Shown here: piece by piece, positions 1 to 9,622 of the stretch
How the letters are laid out: each line of letters starts with the position of its first letter
Position numbering within the stretch: position 1 is the stretch's first letter
NCBI GenBank assembly: GCA_050944855.1
Contig: JBMNRU010000006.1
Span: 62,001-126,000, forward strand
Length of the DNA: 64,000 nt
Source of the DNA: Lactonifactor sp050944855
GTDB taxonomy: Bacteria; Bacillota; Clostridia; Lachnospirales; Lachnospiraceae
Direction: 5' to 3'
Notes under the pieces: model-generated
What the model was told of the DNA's origin: nothing
What the model saw: the letters and a program-made list of their open reading frames with translations, nothing else
The model's database searches: none
Program-made: the position numbers and the translations under genes

Positions 1-2
1 TT

Positions 3-323
3 GGCCGTCTGGGCCGTGTACTCGGTCCGAAAGGCTTAATGCCAAACCCAAAAGCTGGTACAGTAACTATGGACGTTACAAAGGCTGTTAAAGATATTAA
101 AGCTGGTAAGATTGAGTATCGTCTTGATAAAACAAACATTATTCACGTGCCAATCGGAAAAGCTTCCTTTACAGAGGAACAGTTAGCGGACAACTTCCAG
201 ACGCTTATAGATGCTATTAACAAGGCTAAACCAAGCGCATTGAAAGGAACCTATTTAAAGAGTGTAACTATTACTCCTACTATGGGACCTGGCGTAAAAG
301 TGAATCCGGTTAAATTAGCTTAG
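3..323 (+). CDS. rplA: 50S ribosomal protein L1 (5' end outside window)
   Basis: C-terminal part of ribosomal protein L1, which binds 23S rRNA at the L1 stalk and helps release deacylated tRNA from the E site. The frame is open from base 3 and reads GRLGRVLGPKGLMPNPKAGT, the hallmark L1 RNA-binding segment, and continues to the family's usual C-terminus (GPGVKVNPVKLA). About 106 codons are present of the roughly 230 usual for L1; the start codon lies upstream of the window. L1 normally follows L11 (rplK) in an operon. A terminator follows directly, separating it from rplJ. Identification is secure. Confidence 0.97.
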   Translation, partial: GRLGRVLGPKGLMPNPKAGTVTMDVTKAVKDIKAGKIEYRLDKTNIIHVPIGKASFTEEQLADNFQTLIDAINKAKPSALKGTYLKSVTITPTMGPGVKVNPVKLA

Positions 324-330
324 TAAAACA

Positions 331-368
331 AAAGGGCCGTTGTATGAAATCCATACAGCGGTCTTTTA
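331..368 (+). terminator. Rho-independent terminator of the rplA transcript
   Basis: An 11-bp stem (336-346 with 352-362, two G-T pairs) with a 5-nt loop is followed by TCTTTT, and the left arm is preceded by a run of A. It sits 8 bases after the rplA stop. Confidence 0.85.
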
Positions 369-398
369 TCATTCTATGTAGATTAGGTAAGAAAAATA

Positions 399-427
399 TT
401 GACAAGCATATGAAAAAGTGCTATAGT
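399..427 (+). promoter_or_regulatory. Sigma-A promoter for rplJ-rplL
   Basis: TTGACA at 399-404 and TATAGT at 422-427 with a 17-bp spacer. It lies just upstream of the L10 leader, so the leader is the 5' end of this transcript. Confidence 0.85.
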
Positions 428-433
428 ATTACA

Positions 434-562
434 CGGTCATGAGACCACTGCCGAAGACAGCAGGTACCGTAAGGTATAAGGAAAAAACGCCTGCCGAGGA
501 AGAACAATTCTAGAATCAGAATTAAACTGCCTCTTTGTCTAAGCAAAGAGGCTTTCTTTTTT
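434..562 (+). ncRNA. Ribosomal protein L10 leader (autoregulatory 5' UTR)
   Basis: The 5' UTR of rplJ in Firmicutes carries a structured leader bound by L10 or the L10(L12)4 complex, giving feedback control of L10/L12 synthesis. Position (between promoter and rplJ), length and the conserved-looking purine-rich segments around 450-500 fit that family. It ends in a strong hairpin at 529-537 / 544-552 followed by TTTCTTTTTT, which looks like a terminator that could act as the attenuator. The match to the known family is by recall, not by covariance search. Confidence 0.8.
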
Positions 563-600
563 AAACGGCAGCACTATAAAAATAAGGAGGTGCACCAATC

Positions 601-1089
601 ATGGCTAAAGTTGAACTGAAAAGACCGATTGTTGAAGAGATTTCTAATACAATCAAAGATGCTCAGTCTGTTGTATTAGTAAACTACAAAGGTATTTCCG
701 TAGAAGACGATACGAAGATGCGTAAAGAGTTAAGAGAAGCAGGTGTTGTATACAAAGTATACAAAAACACTATGATGAACTTTGCATTCCAGGGAACGGA
801 CTATGAACCGTTATGCAAGCACTTAGAGGGAACAAATGCATTAGCAGTATGTGCAAACGATGCAACAGCTTCTGCAAGAATTCTTTCTAAATATCAGAAA
901 ACAGTTCCCACACTTCAGTTAGTAGCAGCAGTTGTAGAAGGCAACTACTACGATGAAGCAGGAGTAAAGGCACTGGCATCTGTTCCATCAAGAGAAGAAC
1001 TTCTTGGAAAATTACTGGGAAGCATTCAGTCCCCAATCGCAAACTTTGCACGCGTTATCAGCCAGATCGCAGAAGCAAAAGAAGCGTAA
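601..1089 (+). CDS. rplJ: 50S ribosomal protein L10
   Basis: L10 anchors L7/L12 dimers to 23S rRNA to form the stalk that recruits translation GTPases. The 162-residue protein starts MAKVELKRPIVEEI and contains the typical SVVLVNYKGISVEDDTKMR segment near residues 23-41; length is normal for the family. The N-terminal globular part binds rRNA and L11, and the C-terminal helix from about residue 135 carries L12 dimers. A clear AAGGAGG lies 11 bases before the ATG. It is co-transcribed with rplL 81 bases downstream and preceded by the L10 leader, so feedback control by its own product is expected. Confidence 0.98.
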   Translation: MAKVELKRPIVEEISNTIKDAQSVVLVNYKGISVEDDTKMRKELREAGVVYKVYKNTMMNFAFQGTDYEPLCKHLEGTNALAVCANDATASARILSKYQKTVPTLQLVAAVVEGNYYDEAGVKALASVPSREELLGKLLGSIQSPIANFARVISQIAEAKEA

Positions 1090-1170
1090 TGCAATGGAAG
1101 GCGAGCTGAAAGCAGCAGCCTGAAGAAATGAAGAATTTTTGAAAATAATATAATAATGGAGGAAATTGAA

Positions 1171-1545
1171 ATGGCAAAATTAACAACAGCTGAATTTATT
1201 GAAGCTATCAAAGAGTTAACTGTATTAGAATTAAACGAATTAGTAAAAGCATGTGAAGAAGAATTTGGTGTATCTGCAGCAGCAGGCGTTGTAGTAGCAG
1301 CAGCAGGCGGCGCAGCAGAAGCAGCAGAAGAAAAAGATGAGTTTGACGTAGAGTTAACAGAAGTTGGACCAAACAAAGTTAAAGTTATCAAAGTAGTTCG
1401 TGAAGTAACTGGCTTAGGATTAAAAGAAGCAAAAGAAGTTGTAGACGGAGCTCCTAAGGTTGTAAAAGAAGGCGTTTCTAAAGCAGAAGCAGATGACCTT
1501 AAAGCTAAACTGGAAGCTGAAGGTGCAAAAGTTACACTCAAATAA
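1171..1545 (+). CDS. rplL: 50S ribosomal protein L7/L12
   Basis: Acidic stalk protein present in multiple copies, which recruits and activates EF-Tu, EF-G and initiation factors. The 124-residue sequence has the N-terminal dimerisation region (LTVLELNELVKACEEEFGVS), an alanine-rich hinge near residues 38-52 and the C-terminal domain with KVIKVVREVTGLGLKEAK. An upstream in-frame ATG at 1156 overlaps the ribosome binding site TGGAGG (1157-1162), so the ATG at 1171, which gives the conserved MAKLTT start, is chosen. It is the last gene before a strong terminator, in the usual rplJ-rplL order. Confidence 0.98.
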   Translation: MAKLTTAEFIEAIKELTVLELNELVKACEEEFGVSAAAGVVVAAAGGAAEAAEEKDEFDVELTEVGPNKVKVIKVVREVTGLGLKEAKEVVDGAPKVVKEGVSKAEADDLKAKLEAEGAKVTLK

Positions 1546-1561
1546 TTTTTGTAAATTCCAT

Positions 1562-1608
1562 CCCCGGAGAAGCCTATATTTTAGGCATTTCCGGGGAGTT
1601 CTTTTTTT
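1562..1608 (+). terminator. Terminator after rplL
   Basis: A long hairpin, CCCCGGA (1562-1568) with TCCGGGG (1590-1596) and an inner AGCCTA/TAGGC helix, is followed by a T-rich run to 1608. It closes the rplJ-rplL unit; some read-through into rpoBC is common in bacteria and cannot be excluded. Confidence 0.88.
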
Positions 1609-1643
1609 ATTGCCAAAAATAGGAGGAAAATGAAAAAATTCTC

Positions 1644-1672
1644 TTGACATATTGAAAATCCTGTGATACATT
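1644..1672 (+). promoter_or_regulatory. Sigma-A promoter for rpoBC (extended -10)
   Basis: TTGACA at 1644-1649 and TACATT at 1667-1672, spacer 17, with TG at 1664-1665 giving an extended -10. It lies about 90 bases before the rpoB start. Confidence 0.7.
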
Positions 1673-1764
1673 TAAAAATGCACTATTATGGCAAGGTATG
1701 CCTGTTACCCTCGAGATAGGCGATTGTCGTAATAAATATAAAGAATACAAGGGGTGAAACGTCA

Positions 1765-4700
1765 ATGGAGAAAAACAGAATACGTCCAATCACAACTGGA
1801 AATAGTATGCGGATGAGTTACCAGCGACAAAAGGAAGTTCTGGAAATGCCCAATTTGATTGAGGTTCAGAAAGATTCCTACCGGTGGTTTTTGGATGAAG
1901 GACTGAAAGAAGTCTTTGAAGATATCTCTCCAATCGCAGATTATAGCGGTAAATTGAGTTTGGAATTTGTTGATTTTACACTGTGTGAAGATGAAGTCAA
2001 GTATTCTATCGAAGAATGTAAGGAACGAGATGCCACATATGCTGCGCCTTTGAAAGTAAAGGTACGGTTATATAACAAAGAGAACGACGAGATTAACGAA
2101 CATGAAATTTTCATGGGAGATTTACCGTTGATGACAGAAACCGGAACTTTCGTAATTAATGGTGCAGAGCGAGTAATCGTTAGCCAGTTAGTACGTTCTC
2201 CGGGTATTTACTATGCGATTGCGCATGATAAAATTGGAAAAACCCTATATTCCTGTACAGTAATTCCTAACCGCGGTGCCTGGTTAGAATACGAAACAGA
2301 CTCCAATGACGTGTTTTATGTACGTGTTGACAGAACAAGAAAAGTCCCCATTACCGTTTTAATCAGGGCGCTGGGTTACGGAACCAATGCAGAAATTATC
2401 GATTTGTTTGGTGAGGAGCCTAAAATTACCGCAAGTTTTACGAAGGATACTTCGGAAGATTATCAGAGTGGCCTGTTAGAATTATATAAGAAAATCCGTC
2501 CGGGTGAGCCTCTGGCAGTAGAGAGCGCAGAGAGCCTGATCATGAGTATGTTTTTCGACCCCAGAAGATATGATCTGGCTAAGGTCGGACGTTATAAATT
2601 TAATAAGAAGTTGGCTCTTAAGAACCGTATTGCGGGTCATAAGCTGGCAGAAGATGTTGTGGATATGTCTACAGGTGAAATTATTGCGGAAGTTGATACC
2701 ATCGTGACAAAGGAGATGGCAGATGAGATTCAGAATGCTGCCGTACCGTATGTATGGATTCAGTTAGAGGAACGTAAGGTAAAAGTTCTTTCTAATATGA
2801 TGGTAGATATTACGAAGCATGTAGACTGTAATCCAAAGGAACTGGGAGTTACGGAGTTAGTATACTATCCGCTTCTGGAAAAACTGATGGAAGAAAATGA
2901 AGACCCGGAAGATCTGAAAGATGCGATCAAACGGGAAATTCATGAACTGATTCCAAAGCATATTACGAAAGAAGATATTATTGCTTCTATTAATTATAAT
3001 ATGCATCTGGAGTATGGTCTGGGCAACGATGATGATATCGATCATCTGGGCAACAGGCGTATTCGTGCTGTAGGTGAATTGCTGCAGAACCAGTATCGTA
3101 TTGGTCTGTCCCGTCTGGAGAGAGTAGTACGTGAAAGAATGACAACACAGGATATTGAGGGAATTTCTCCTCAGTCTCTGATTAACATTAAGCCGGTAAC
3201 CGCGGCTGTGAAGGAATTCTTTGGATCTTCCCAGCTGTCACAGTTTATGGATCAGAACAACCCATTGGGTGAGCTGACCCATAAGAGACGTTTGTCTGCA
3301 TTGGGCCCTGGCGGTCTGTCCCGAGACAGAGCCGGTTTCGAAGTCCGAGATGTACATTATTCCCATTACGGAAGAATGTGTCCGATCGAGACTCCTGAAG
3401 GTCCTAACATTGGTCTGATCAACTCTTTGGCTTCTTATGCGCGTATCAATGAATACGGATTTGTAGAAGCGCCATACAGAAAAGTAGACAAGTCTGATCC
3501 GAAAAATCCGAGAGTTACGGATGAAGTTGTGTATATGACGGCGGATGAAGAAGATAATTATCATGTGGCGCAGGCGAATGAGCCATTAGATGAGAACGGA
3601 TATTTTATCAATAAAAATGTATCCGGTCGTTATAGAGAAGAAACACAGGAATACGAAAAACACATGTTTGATTACATGGACGTATCTCCTAAGATGGTAT
3701 TTTCTGTTGCAACTGCATTGATTCCATTCCTGCAGAATGATGATGCAAACCGTGCCCTGATGGGATCTAACATGCAGCGTCAGGCTGTTCCTCTGTTAAT
3801 TACAGAAGCACCGGTAGTAGGTACCGGTATGGAAGCCAAAGCTGCAGTGGACTCCGGTGTTTGCGTGATCGCTAAGAAATCAGGTGTTGTAGAGCGTTCT
3901 ACTTCGAAAGTGATCACAGTGAAGAATGATGATGGAACCAGGGATGAGTATCGTCTGACCAAGTTCCTGAGAAGTAATCAGAGCAACTGCTACAACCAGA
4001 AGCCAATTGTCTTCAAAGGTGATCGTGTGGAAGAAGGTCAGGTTATTGCAGATGGTCCTTCCACTTATAACGGTGAACTAGCATTAGGCAAGAACCCGCT
4101 GATCGGATTTATGACCTGGGAAGGTTATAACTACGAGGATGCGGTACTGTTAAGTGAAAGACTGGTTCAGGAAGATGTTTATACCTCTATTCATATGGAA
4201 GAGTATGAGACAGAGGCAAGAGATACAAAACTGGGACCGGAAGAGATTACAAGGGATGTGCCGGGCGTAGGTGACGATGCATTAAAGGATCTGGATGAAC
4301 GCGGTATCATCCGCATTGGTGCAGAAGTCCGTGCCGGAGACATCTTAGTTGGTAAGGTAACACCGAAGGGTGAAACAGAGCTGACTGCGGAAGAGCGCCT
4401 GCTGCGTGCTATTTTCGGTGAAAAAGCCCGTGAAGTAAGAGATACTTCTCTGAAAGTTCCTCATGGTGAATATGGTATCGTCGTAAATGCAAAGGTATTT
4501 ACGAGAGAAAACGGGGATGAGTTATCTCCGGGTGTAAATCAGGCAGTCCGTATCTACATTGCACAGAAAAGAAAAATTTCTGTAGGTGACAAGATGGCCG
4601 GCCGTCATGGTAACAAGGGTGTTGTTTCCCGTGTACTCCCGGTAGAAGATATGCCATTTTTGCCAAATGGCCGTCCGCTGGATATTGTATTGAATCCGTT

Positions 4701-5613
4701 GGGTGTACCTTCCCGTATGAATATCGGACAGGTATTGGAAATTCATTTAAGTCTGGCTGCAAAAGCCCTTGGATTTAACATTGCCACACCTGTATTCGAT
4801 GGCGCAAACGAAAATGATATTATGGATACCCTGGATTTGGCAAATGACTATGTAAATACAGAAGATTTTGAAGAATTCAAGGAAAAATATAAAGACGAAT
4901 TATTGCCGGAAGTTATGGAATATCTGGAAGAAAATAAAGACCACAGAAAACTGTGGAAAGGCGTTCCTATTTCCAGAGACGGAAAGGTACGGCTTCGTGA
5001 TGGCCGAACCGGTGAATATTTTGACAGCCCGGTAACCATCGGTCACATGCACTACCTGAAACTGCATCATCTGGTAGACGATAAGATTCATGCACGTTCT
5101 ACCGGCCCATACTCACTGGTAACACAGCAGCCGCTGGGCGGTAAAGCACAGTTTGGCGGCCAGCGTTTCGGAGAGATGGAGGTTTGGGCTCTGGAAGCTT
5201 ATGGTGCGTCTTACACTCTGCAGGAAATCCTGACCGTAAAATCCGATGATGTGGTTGGTCGTGTGAAAACTTACGAGGCAATCATTAAGGGTGACAATAT
5301 CCCTGAACCGGGTATTCCGGAATCCTTTAAGGTACTGCTGAAAGAGCTGCAGTCTCTGGGATTGGACGTAAAGGTACTGAAAGATGATATGACAGAAGTT
5401 GAGATTATGGAAACCATTGATTATGGCGATACCGATCTTCATTCTATCATTGAAGGGGATAGACATTCCAGAAAAGAAGAGTCATTCGAAGAGTACGGAT
5501 TTGCCCGTCAGGAATTTGAAGGCGAAGAGTTAGTGGATATCGAAGAAGATTCCGATGAGGATGACGCATTTTTAGCGCTGGACGAAGCTTTTGACGATGA
5601 TGAAGAAATGTAA
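1765..5613 (+). CDS. rpoB: DNA-directed RNA polymerase subunit beta
   Basis: Beta subunit of RNA polymerase, 1282 residues, a normal length for clostridial RpoB. The protrusion and lobe regions are followed by the rifampicin-binding segment (SSQLSQFMDQNNPLGELTHK and SALGPGGLSRDRAGFEVRD), the GRMCPIETPEGPNIGL motif, and the C-terminal clamp part with GGKAQFGGQRFGEMEVWALE. The tail is very acidic. Asp, His and Ser at the classical rifampicin-resistance positions are the susceptible-type residues. RBS AAGGGGTG precedes the ATG. It forms an operon with rpoC 49 bases downstream. Confidence 0.99.
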   Translation: MEKNRIRPITTGNSMRMSYQRQKEVLEMPNLIEVQKDSYRWFLDEGLKEVFEDISPIADYSGKLSLEFVDFTLCEDEVKYSIEECKERDATYAAPLKVKVRLYNKENDEINEHEIFMGDLPLMTETGTFVINGAERVIVSQLVRSPGIYYAIAHDKIGKTLYSCTVIPNRGAWLEYETDSNDVFYVRVDRTRKVPITVLIRALGYGTNAEIIDLFGEEPKITASFTKDTSEDYQSGLLELYKKIRPGEPLAVESAESLIMSMFFDPRRYDLAKVGRYKFNKKLALKNRIAGHKLAEDVVDMSTGEIIAEVDTIVTKEMADEIQNAAVPYVWIQLEERKVKVLSNMMVDITKHVDCNPKELGVTELVYYPLLEKLMEENEDPEDLKDAIKREIHELIPKHITKEDIIASINYNMHLEYGLGNDDDIDHLGNRRIRAVGELLQNQYRIGLSRLERVVRERMTTQDIEGISPQSLINIKPVTAAVKEFFGSSQLSQFMDQNNPLGELTHKRRLSALGPGGLSRDRAGFEVRDVHYSHYGRMCPIETPEGPNIGLINSLASYARINEYGFVEAPYRKVDKSDPKNPRVTDEVVYMTADEEDNYHVAQANEPLDENGYFINKNVSGRYREETQEYEKHMFDYMDVSPKMVFSVATALIPFLQNDDANRALMGSNMQRQAVPLLITEAPVVGTGMEAKAAVDSGVCVIAKKSGVVERSTSKVITVKNDDGTRDEYRLTKFLRSNQSNCYNQKPIVFKGDRVEEGQVIADGPSTYNGELALGKNPLIGFMTWEGYNYEDAVLLSERLVQEDVYTSIHMEEYETEARDTKLGPEEITRDVPGVGDDALKDLDERGIIRIGAEVRAGDILVGKVTPKGETELTAEERLLRAIFGEKAREVRDTSLKVPHGEYGIVVNAKVFTRENGDELSPGVNQAVRIYIAQKRKISVGDKMAGRHGNKGVVSRVLPVEDMPFLPNGRPLDIVLNPLGVPSRMNIGQVLEIHLSLAAKALGFNIATPVFDGANENDIMDTLDLANDYVNTEDFEEFKEKYKDELLPEVMEYLEENKDHRKLWKGVPISRDGKVRLRDGRTGEYFDSPVTIGHMHYLKLHHLVDDKIHARSTGPYSLVTQQPLGGKAQFGGQRFGEMEVWALEAYGASYTLQEILTVKSDDVVGRVKTYEAIIKGDNIPEPGIPESFKVLLKELQSLGLDVKVLKDDMTEVEIMETIDYGDTDLHSIIEGDRHSRKEESFEEYGFARQEFEGEELVDIEEDSDEDDAFLALDEAFDDDEEM

Positions 5614-5662
5614 TTTGTAATTCATTTTTCAGATAACCCGTTAATATTGAAAGGAGTCCATA

Positions 5663-8600
5663 ATGCCTGAAACAACAAATAATGAAGTATATCAGCCAAT
5701 GACCTTTGATGCCATCAAGATTGGCCTGGCATCTCCTGAGAAGATTAGAGAATGGTCCAGAGGCGAAGTAAAAAAACCTGAAACAATTAACTACAGAACA
5801 CTGAAACCGGAAAAGGACGGTCTGTTTTGCGAGCGTATTTTCGGACCCAGCAAGGACTGGGAGTGTCACTGTGGTAAATATAAAAAGATCCGTTATAAAG
5901 GCGTTGTCTGTGATCGCTGCGGCGTTGAGGTAACCAAAGCCAGCGTTCGTAGAGAGCGCATGGGTCATATTGAACTGGCAGCTCCGGTTTCTCATATCTG
6001 GTATTTTAAAGGAATTCCATCCCGTATGGGTCTTATTCTGGATTTATCTCCGAGAACACTGGAAAAAGTACTGTATTTTGCAAATTATATCGTATTAGAT
6101 CCTGCTGATTCCGAACTGACCTACAAACAGGTACTGACAGAAAAAGAATATCAGGATGCCAGAGAAAAATGGGGATCAAATTTCCGCGTGGGTATGGGTG
6201 CGGAATCCATTCAGGAATTATTAAAAGCAATTGACCTGGAAGCAGAGTCTGAAGAACTGAAAAAAGGTTTGAAAGAATCTACAGGCCAGAAGCGTGCCCG
6301 TATCGTAAAACGTCTGGAAGTAGTGGAAGCGTTCCGTGAGTCCGGAAACAGACCGGAATGGATGATTATGAATGCGATCCCTGTTATCCCTCCGGATCTG
6401 CGTCCGATGGTACAGCTGGATGGCGGTCGTTTTGCTACCTCTGACCTGAATGATCTGTATCGAAGAATTATCAATAGAAATAACCGTTTACAGAGACTGT
6501 TAGATCTGGGTGCTCCGGACATTATCGTCCGCAACGAAAAGAGAATGCTTCAGGAAGCCGTTGACGCACTCATTGATAATGGTCGCCGCGGACGTCCGGT
6601 AACGGGCCCCGGCAATCGTGCTCTGAAGTCTCTGTCTGATATGTTAAAAGGTAAATCCGGACGTTTCCGTCAGAATCTGTTAGGTAAACGTGTTGACTAT
6701 TCTGGACGATCTGTTATCGTAGTCGGACCGGAACTTAAGATTTACCAGTGCGGTCTGCCGAAAGAAATGGCAATTGAGCTGTTTAAGCCTTTTGTAATGA
6801 AAGAACTGGTTGCCAACGGCACATCACATAACATTAAAAATGCTAAGAAAATGGTAGAAAAGCTTCAGCCGGAAGTGTGGGATGTTCTGGAAGAAGTAAT
6901 CAAAGAGCATCCGGTTATGTTAAACCGTGCTCCTACACTGCATCGTCTGGGTATTCAGGCTTTTGAACCGATCCTGGTTGAAGGTAAGGCGATTAAGCTG
7001 CATCCATTGGTATGTACTGCATTTAATGCGGACTTCGATGGTGACCAGATGGCAGTACATCTTCCGCTGTCCGTAGAAGCACAGGCAGAATGCCGTTTCT
7101 TACTGCTCTCTCCGAATAACTTACTGAAACCGTCAGACGGAGGTCCTGTTGCTGTTCCTTCTCAGGATATGGTTCTTGGTATTTACTATCTGACACAGGA
7201 AAGACCTGGTGCAAAAGGGGAAGGCAAGTATTTCAAGAGTGTAAATGAGGCCATCCTGGCTTATGAAAATGAAGTCATTACGCTGCAGTCTAAGATTATC
7301 GTTCGCTGCACAAAGAAGATGCCGGATGGAACGGTACTTATGGATAATATCCATTCCACTCTGGGACGTTTCATTTTCAATGAAATTCTGCCTCAGGATC
7401 TGGGATTTGTTGACAGAACGGTTCCGGGTAATGAATTATTGCCGGAAGTAGATTTCCATGTAGGAAAGAAACAGCTGAAGAAGATCCTGGAAAAAGTTAT
7501 TAATACACATGGTGCTACAAAGACAGCAGAAGTGCTGGATAGTATTAAGGCCATGGGATATAAGTATTCCACAAGGGCGGCTATGACCGTATCTATTTCT
7601 GATATGACTGTGCCTCCGCAGAAGCCGGAAATGATCAAGCAGGCGCAGGATACGGTAGATATGATCACGAAGAACTTTAAACGTGGTCTGATCACAGAAG
7701 AAGAAAGATACAAAGAAGTTGTAGAAACCTGGAAAAATACAGACGATGCTTTGACAAAAGCGCTGCTTGGCGGTTTGGATAAGTATAACAACATCTATAT
7801 GATGGCTGACTCCGGTGCCCGTGGTTCTGATAAACAGATCAAACAGCTGGCAGGCATGCGAGGCCTGATGGCAGATACGACAGGTCATACCATCGAGCTC
7901 CCGATTAAATCCAACTTCCGTGAAGGACTGGATGTATTGGAGTACTTTATGTCTGCCCACGGAGCGCGTAAGGGATTGTCTGATACTGCGCTGCGTACAG
8001 CTGACTCCGGTTATCTGACCAGACGTCTGGTAGACGTATCACAGGAACTAATCATTCGTGAAGTGGACTGCAGCGAAGGCAAAGATGAAGTGCCTGGCAT
8101 GACAGTAAGAGCATTTACCGACGGCAAGGAAGAGATTGAAAGTCTGCAGGAACGTATTACAGGACGTTTCTCCTGTGAAACCATTAAAAATGCCAAAGGT
8201 GATGTTATCGTTAAGGCTAACCATATGATTACACCAAAACGTGCAGCCCGCATTATGAAAGAGGGCGTGAACGCAGTGGGAAAACCATTTGAAGAAGTAA
8301 AGATCCGTACCATTTTGACATGTAAATGTCATATCGGTGTGTGTGCGAAATGTTATGGTGCCAACATGGCAACCGGTGAGGCTGTACAGGTTGGTGAATC
8401 TGTAGGTATTATCGCAGCACAGTCGATTGGTGAGCCAGGTACACAGCTGACCATGCGTACCTTCCATACCGGTGGTGTAGCCGGCGGAGATATCATACAG
8501 GGTCTTCCTCGTGTAGAAGAGCTTTTTGAGGCCAGAAAACCAAAAGGTCTTGCGATTATTACGGAGATCAAAGGTGTGGCTACGATTCGTGACACGAAAA

Positions 8601-9337
8601 AGAAACGTGAAATTATCGTGACGGATGATGAAAGCGGAACTTCCAAGACGTATCTGATTCCGTATGGATCTCGTATCAAAATAACGGATGGACAGTATAT
8701 TGAGGCTGGTGATGAACTGACAGAAGGTAGTGTAAATCCGCACGATATTCTGAAGATCAAAGGTGTTCGCGCCGTACAGGATTACATGATTCAGGAAGTA
8801 CAGCGGGTATATCGTCTCCAGGGTGTAGATATCAACGATAAGCATATCGAAGTTATCGTACGTCAGATGCTGAAGAAAATCCGTGTTGAGAACAATGGAG
8901 ACACTGATTTCCTTCCGGGAACTTTAGTAGATGTTCTGGACTTCGAAGAGAAGAACGAACAGCTCATCGCAGAAGGCAAGACACCGGCAGAAGGCGTACA
9001 GGTAATGCTGGGTATCACAAAAGCATCACTGGCTACCAATTCCTTCCTGTCAGCTGCTTCTTTCCAGGAGACAACGAAGGTTCTGACAGATGCAGCAATC
9101 AAAGGAAAAATCGATCCGCTGATCGGTCTGAAGGAAAATGTTATTATCGGTAAGCTGATTCCTACCGGAACAGGTATTAAGCGTTACAGTAATGTGAAAC
9201 TGAATACCGATCAGGACGAAAGCCAGGAAGTTGGATTTGATGAAGATTTTCAGTTTGATATAGAGAAGATCAAAGATCCGCTGAATGCAGAAGATACACA
9301 GACAGATGAAATCGTATTAACAGAAACACAAGAATAA
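5663..9337 (+). CDS. rpoC: DNA-directed RNA polymerase subunit beta'
   Basis: Beta' subunit, 1224 residues. An N-terminal zinc-binding motif (CHCGKYKKIRYKGVVCDRCG) is followed by the active-site sequence NADFDGDQMAVHLPLS, in which Asp457, Asp459 and Asp461 hold the catalytic magnesium. Later come the trigger-loop/bridge-helix region and the second zinc site (CKCHIGVCAKCYG). The length is typical of Firmicutes, which lack the long insertion of E. coli. RBS AAAGGAG lies 7 bases upstream of the ATG. The gene ends the rpoBC operon and is followed by a terminator. Confidence 0.99.
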   Translation: MPETTNNEVYQPMTFDAIKIGLASPEKIREWSRGEVKKPETINYRTLKPEKDGLFCERIFGPSKDWECHCGKYKKIRYKGVVCDRCGVEVTKASVRRERMGHIELAAPVSHIWYFKGIPSRMGLILDLSPRTLEKVLYFANYIVLDPADSELTYKQVLTEKEYQDAREKWGSNFRVGMGAESIQELLKAIDLEAESEELKKGLKESTGQKRARIVKRLEVVEAFRESGNRPEWMIMNAIPVIPPDLRPMVQLDGGRFATSDLNDLYRRIINRNNRLQRLLDLGAPDIIVRNEKRMLQEAVDALIDNGRRGRPVTGPGNRALKSLSDMLKGKSGRFRQNLLGKRVDYSGRSVIVVGPELKIYQCGLPKEMAIELFKPFVMKELVANGTSHNIKNAKKMVEKLQPEVWDVLEEVIKEHPVMLNRAPTLHRLGIQAFEPILVEGKAIKLHPLVCTAFNADFDGDQMAVHLPLSVEAQAECRFLLLSPNNLLKPSDGGPVAVPSQDMVLGIYYLTQERPGAKGEGKYFKSVNEAILAYENEVITLQSKIIVRCTKKMPDGTVLMDNIHSTLGRFIFNEILPQDLGFVDRTVPGNELLPEVDFHVGKKQLKKILEKVINTHGATKTAEVLDSIKAMGYKYSTRAAMTVSISDMTVPPQKPEMIKQAQDTVDMITKNFKRGLITEEERYKEVVETWKNTDDALTKALLGGLDKYNNIYMMADSGARGSDKQIKQLAGMRGLMADTTGHTIELPIKSNFREGLDVLEYFMSAHGARKGLSDTALRTADSGYLTRRLVDVSQELIIREVDCSEGKDEVPGMTVRAFTDGKEEIESLQERITGRFSCETIKNAKGDVIVKANHMITPKRAARIMKEGVNAVGKPFEEVKIRTILTCKCHIGVCAKCYGANMATGEAVQVGESVGIIAAQSIGEPGTQLTMRTFHTGGVAGGDIIQGLPRVEELFEARKPKGLAIITEIKGVATIRDTKKKREIIVTDDESGTSKTYLIPYGSRIKITDGQYIEAGDELTEGSVNPHDILKIKGVRAVQDYMIQEVQRVYRLQGVDINDKHIEVIVRQMLKKIRVENNGDTDFLPGTLVDVLDFEEKNEQLIAEGKTPAEGVQVMLGITKASLATNSFLSAASFQETTKVLTDAAIKGKIDPLIGLKENVIIGKLIPTGTGIKRYSNVKLNTDQDESQEVGFDEDFQFDIEKIKDPLNAEDTQTDEIVLTETQE

Positions 9338-9343
9338 TAAGCA

Positions 9344-9392
9344 GAGAAGGTATTCTGAAGTTATGAGATGACTTAGGGTACCTTCTTTTTTA
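9344..9392 (+). terminator. Terminator after rpoC
   Basis: AGAAGGTA near 9344 pairs with TACCTTCT ending near 9386, with an imperfect inner helix, followed by a T run. It separates rpoBC from the str operon. Confidence 0.8.
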
Positions 9393-9432
9393 AAAAAGAA
9401 GTCTATTATATTAAGATTTTGCCAGAAATTCC

Positions 9433-9461
9433 TTGACACGATCTTTTAAGAAAGATATAAT
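9433..9461 (+). promoter_or_regulatory. Consensus sigma-A promoter of the str operon
   Basis: TTGACA at 9433-9438 and TATAAT at 9456-9461 with a 17-bp spacer: both hexamers match consensus fully. It drives a roughly 150-nt leader before rpsL, as expected for a highly expressed ribosomal operon. Confidence 0.93.
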
Positions 9462-9469
9462 ATTCTAGC

Positions 9470-9609
9470 GTGCGAAGATAGCATGTGTTATTTTGCGCGC
9501 AAAATCAGGTTATCATCGACGTATAACCGGCAACCACATGTACTGCCTGGCTGTATGGGCCGGATGGCAGCAAAATTTCTATATCAGTTACGATAGGAAA
9601 AATAACACA
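9470..9609 (+). promoter_or_regulatory. Structured 5' leader of the str operon (candidate regulatory RNA)
   Basis: The roughly 150-nt untranslated leader is unusually rich in complementary segments. TGTGTTATTTT (9484-9494) is perfectly complementary to AAAATAACACA (9599-9609), whose end touches the rpsL ribosome binding site. TTTTGCGCGCAAAA (9491-9504) is a 14-base palindrome that competes with it. GGTTAT (9508-9513) pairs with ATAACC (9523-9528), and CCGGC near 9527 with GCCGG near 9559. The alternative pairings suggest control of rpsL translation, perhaps by a ribosomal protein. That role is inference; I do not recognise a named family. Confidence 0.55.
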
Positions 9610-9622
9610 GGAGGTGAAAGGA

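Noticed and set aside
1026..1541. Long minus-strand frame over rplJ/rplL
   Set aside because: It is antisense to two certain ribosomal genes and has low-complexity Ser/Ala composition caused by the L12 hinge; no RBS supports it.
8048..8845. 265-codon minus-strand frame inside rpoC
   Set aside because: It is fully antisense to conserved rpoC coding sequence and shows no protein-like motif.
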